Source: Puffinus mauretanicus | Lineage: Eukaryota > Chordata > Aves > Procellariiformes > Procellariidae | Length of the DNA stretch: 64,000 bases | Assembly: GCA_023333565.1 (NCBI GenBank) | Contig: JAJKFH010001865.1 | Location: 4,278,001 to 4,342,000, forward strand | Direction of reading: 5' to 3' | Part shown: positions 61,597-64,000 of the stretch, piece by piece | Numbering within the stretch: the first letter of the stretch is position 1 | Layout: each line of letters opens with the position of its first letter | Notes under the pieces: generated by a model | What the model was told of the DNA's origin: nothing | Database searches by the model: none | What the model saw: the letters and a program-made list of their open reading frames with translations, nothing else | Translations under genes and position numbers: made by a program

Positions 61597-64000
61597 CTCC
61601 TTACTTGTCATAAAATACTGGAAAGCCATGAAATAATCAAGTAACACCGCAAATGAGGACGCTGTCATCTCGAACTGTCAGGACCCTCATGGTTTTCTGA
61701 GGATTCCACCAGTGTTTCTCAGACTGTGATTCATGTCTTCAACAGAACAGGTCAGAGATTTCGGTAGAGAAGCCCGATCAAATGCAGTGCATGCCCAAAC
61801 CTGTTACAGTTCTTTACCCAGGGGCCAAAACCAACCACAAGTGTTTCTGTTTCGTCACCTTAGCCCTTAACAGAAAAAACAGCTATTGAGATTTATGATG
61901 TTTGTTATTAAGTTCTCTTAATAGCTATGCAAAGTGCCTCTTTTTCCATGCATATATCAAAGCCATATCATCATGAAAAAAAAATTAAAAAATCAGTTGA
62001 CTCCTTTTAACTCCTGCATGTGTTTTTGTGCCAAGACTGCTATAAAAGCCTGAGCTAGACTCTGTTTAGAAAATGTGCAATTGACAGAATACTTTGCCAA
62101 ATTCTCACTGGCCATTTCTAGAAAGGAAAGCTCCCATTGATTTTGAGTTCTAAATCTTTTCCACTTTGGGTTGCATGGAAACACTTGAAAGATGCATTAA
62201 AGGACAGACACAATGAAAATAAAATGAGTGGCACATACAGAAAAGTCACATCTAATTAATGGAGATCACCCAAAACTTAGTCCTGCCCTGAAATCCATAG
62301 AAGAAATAGCTGTATTCTGGTTTTAACATCTAGCTTAAAAGGCATTTGATAATTTGAACAATCTCCAAAATTTCCAGATTTGGTAATATTCACATGTAAG
62401 ACATTTGTCAGGCAAGTACTTCTGAGCTGTGAACAGTAGCTCTGGAATCTCCAGACTTGCTGAAATAGATTTAAAAAAACCTAGGCAGCGAGTCAGACTT
62501 CCTACATCAATCTAAACTTGTTTAACGAAGACCAGAGGGAAGAAATACAGAGGAAATTCTGAGTAAATGGAGTCAACATTTATCAGCGTCTATCTTGGCT
62601 GCACAAGAAAGGAGACAAACTTGACACAGAACAAACAAAAAAAGCCCCCGTGGATTTCCATCTAATCCATCGCATTAAACCCACACAGACAACTGGGTAC
62701 AGTACTCTGCTTGCCACTGCGTGAAGGTTTTCCACAGCAGAACTAAATGCCGAAGAATTGTAGTACAAACAGAAGGTCATAGAGCTAAGGAAATTACTCT
62801 TAAAATAACAGCTTTAGAAACATTAAATAGATTACCACAGTGAAGAAACAGTATGCCAGTAAAGGCATATTGGCACTCAAGTCACCTCAGAGGAGGCTAC
62901 TTCAGTCGTATGACAGAGAGCCTGAAGGGCTGTAACAGGAGTTGAAAATTTAGTTTTCTCTAGCCGCTACAGTGTATGGTTTATCAGGAAGACAGTAATA
63001 ACAGAAAATATCCTGGGTTTTTTCACTACATATGGAATTTCTGAGACAACAGGGTGAGTCTGAGTAAAGGTGCTTGTTTTTAGGGGCTGTGCTCCTTTTT
63101 TTCCTTTTTTTTCTTTCTCTTTCAGGAGCTATAAATGCCTTTTTTCAGAGAAAAAGCGTGGTGTGATAAGAAATCTTTTGCAAAGCCTTTCTGTTTCTGA
63201 AGAACTCGTGTACTTTGTGATTCTGTGGGAAGGAATGTATTTAAGGTCCTGAGGGATTTAGGGCTAGGCTCTGTGGAGAGAATGTTAAATTGTGAGCCTG
63301 GCTCCTAGAAGAGATCGTCTGTACCCTGTGAGTGTTTCTCAGCTGTGTCTCAACAGGATTCACCGGAAGTGAAGCACTGATGACAAGCACAGCAAGCTCC
63401 TGTCCAGGGAAAGCCTCAGCCTAGAAAATGAGTAGAGCAATTGAACTCAGTGAGCCTGCAGGATATTTGGTGATAGCAGGAGCAATATGATGCAGACTGA
63501 TGTGATAGTCTGCTTGTTGGGGCAAACAGGTAACTGGCTTTTAGAGTCTGGAAAAGACTATATTATGAGTTGTCTGTAGGGTGCAAAGGCAGGGGGTCTT
63601 GTTTCCAGCTATATGGACAGGCCTTTTGAGAAATGCTAGAGAGGAACTGACTCTTGTGGTAAAACGGGTAACAGTGACACAGGGAGGTTCTGCAGTCAAA
63701 TTTAGGCTGTGATGTAGAAAACCAGAAAGCAGAACCTCCATACATCATTTTCTGAAATGTGCTTAATACTACATGCAGTGCCAGTCAGACTTGCAGAGCT
63801 AGCTTCAATATCCCACTGGGAAAATGACATCAGAAGGAAAGCTGGAAAGTCATCGGGGAAGTGGCCACGTAAAATGTGAGAGGTTATAGCAAGTGCATGC
63901 CACACCGTGCCTAAGGATCCTAGTCCTCAATTGCTTCATCTGAGGACCTGCCCAAAGTCTTCCTCACAACAGAAACCAATATGCCAGAAGCTGACAGACT

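Larger units (their letters stand above)
52814..64000. other. Intergenic region upstream of NFKB1
   Basis: 11 kb of AT-rich unique-looking sequence. No exon of SLC39A8 (the expected divergent neighbour in vertebrates) or of any other known gene was recognised. The longest frames are a 142-codon minus frame (55735-56163) and a 123-codon minus frame (59618-59989), neither with recognisable domains or splice support. A triplicated GTGAAGTATA-like word is at 61561-61596. No CR1 copy was seen here. Confidence 0.7.

Noticed and set aside
52814..64000. Exons of SLC39A8, the expected upstream neighbour
   Set aside because: None of the family's recognisable segments (signal peptide, HELP-type metal motifs, EEFPHELGD region) appear in any frame here.

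Overview
This is a window of vertebrate nuclear DNA, most likely from a bird. It is dominated by one split gene, NFKB1 (NF-kappa-B p105/p50), transcribed from the minus strand. I reconstructed 15 consecutive coding exons from GT-AG splice sites and reading-frame phase. They join without a break into the first 581 codons: initiator Met, the whole Rel homology region, the basic nuclear localisation signal, the glycine-rich processing signal, the acidic linker and the first ankyrin repeats. The amino acids match the vertebrate NFKB1 family closely. An avian or other sauropsid source is inferred from CR1 LINE fragments ending in the ATTCTATG-type 3' repeat, from an older archosaur-type CR1 copy, and from avian-like residues at variable NFKB1 positions. 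The species cannot be named from this sequence alone.

Layout, left to right (the gene runs right to left): positions 1-973 are part of intron 16. Exon 16 (974-1088) is the most 3' exon present, so the remaining ankyrin repeats, the death domain and the 3' UTR lie beyond the left edge. Exons 15 to 12 (4504-9731) encode the ankyrin start, the linker and the glycine-rich region. Exons 11 to 4 (12191-29709) encode the Rel homology region. Exons 3 and 2 (37728-39008) encode the N-terminus. A 13-kb intron 1 leads to a CpG island at about 51.6-52.8 kb holding the promoter and the probable non-coding exon 1. From about 52.8 kb to 64 kb I find no gene. By vertebrate synteny this should be the intergenic space toward SLC39A8, but no SLC39A8 exon is visible.

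The most interesting signals concern self-regulation and alternative products of NFKB1. A perfect kappa-B site sits beside ETS and Sp1 motifs in the CpG-island promoter. Three 11-bp kappa-B sites of the GGGG-NNN-CCCC type lie in introns 9 and 15, far more than base composition would predict. A TAG-CAG tandem acceptor at exon 4 would give p105/p50 with or without one alanine. CR1 copies in opposite orientation bracket exons 4-15. There is also a short uORF and a trinucleotide repeat in the likely 5' UTR. I found no CRISPR array, tRNA, rRNA or complete mobile element, and no sign of an entirely new system. Most long reading frames in the window are chance or CpG-island artefacts.
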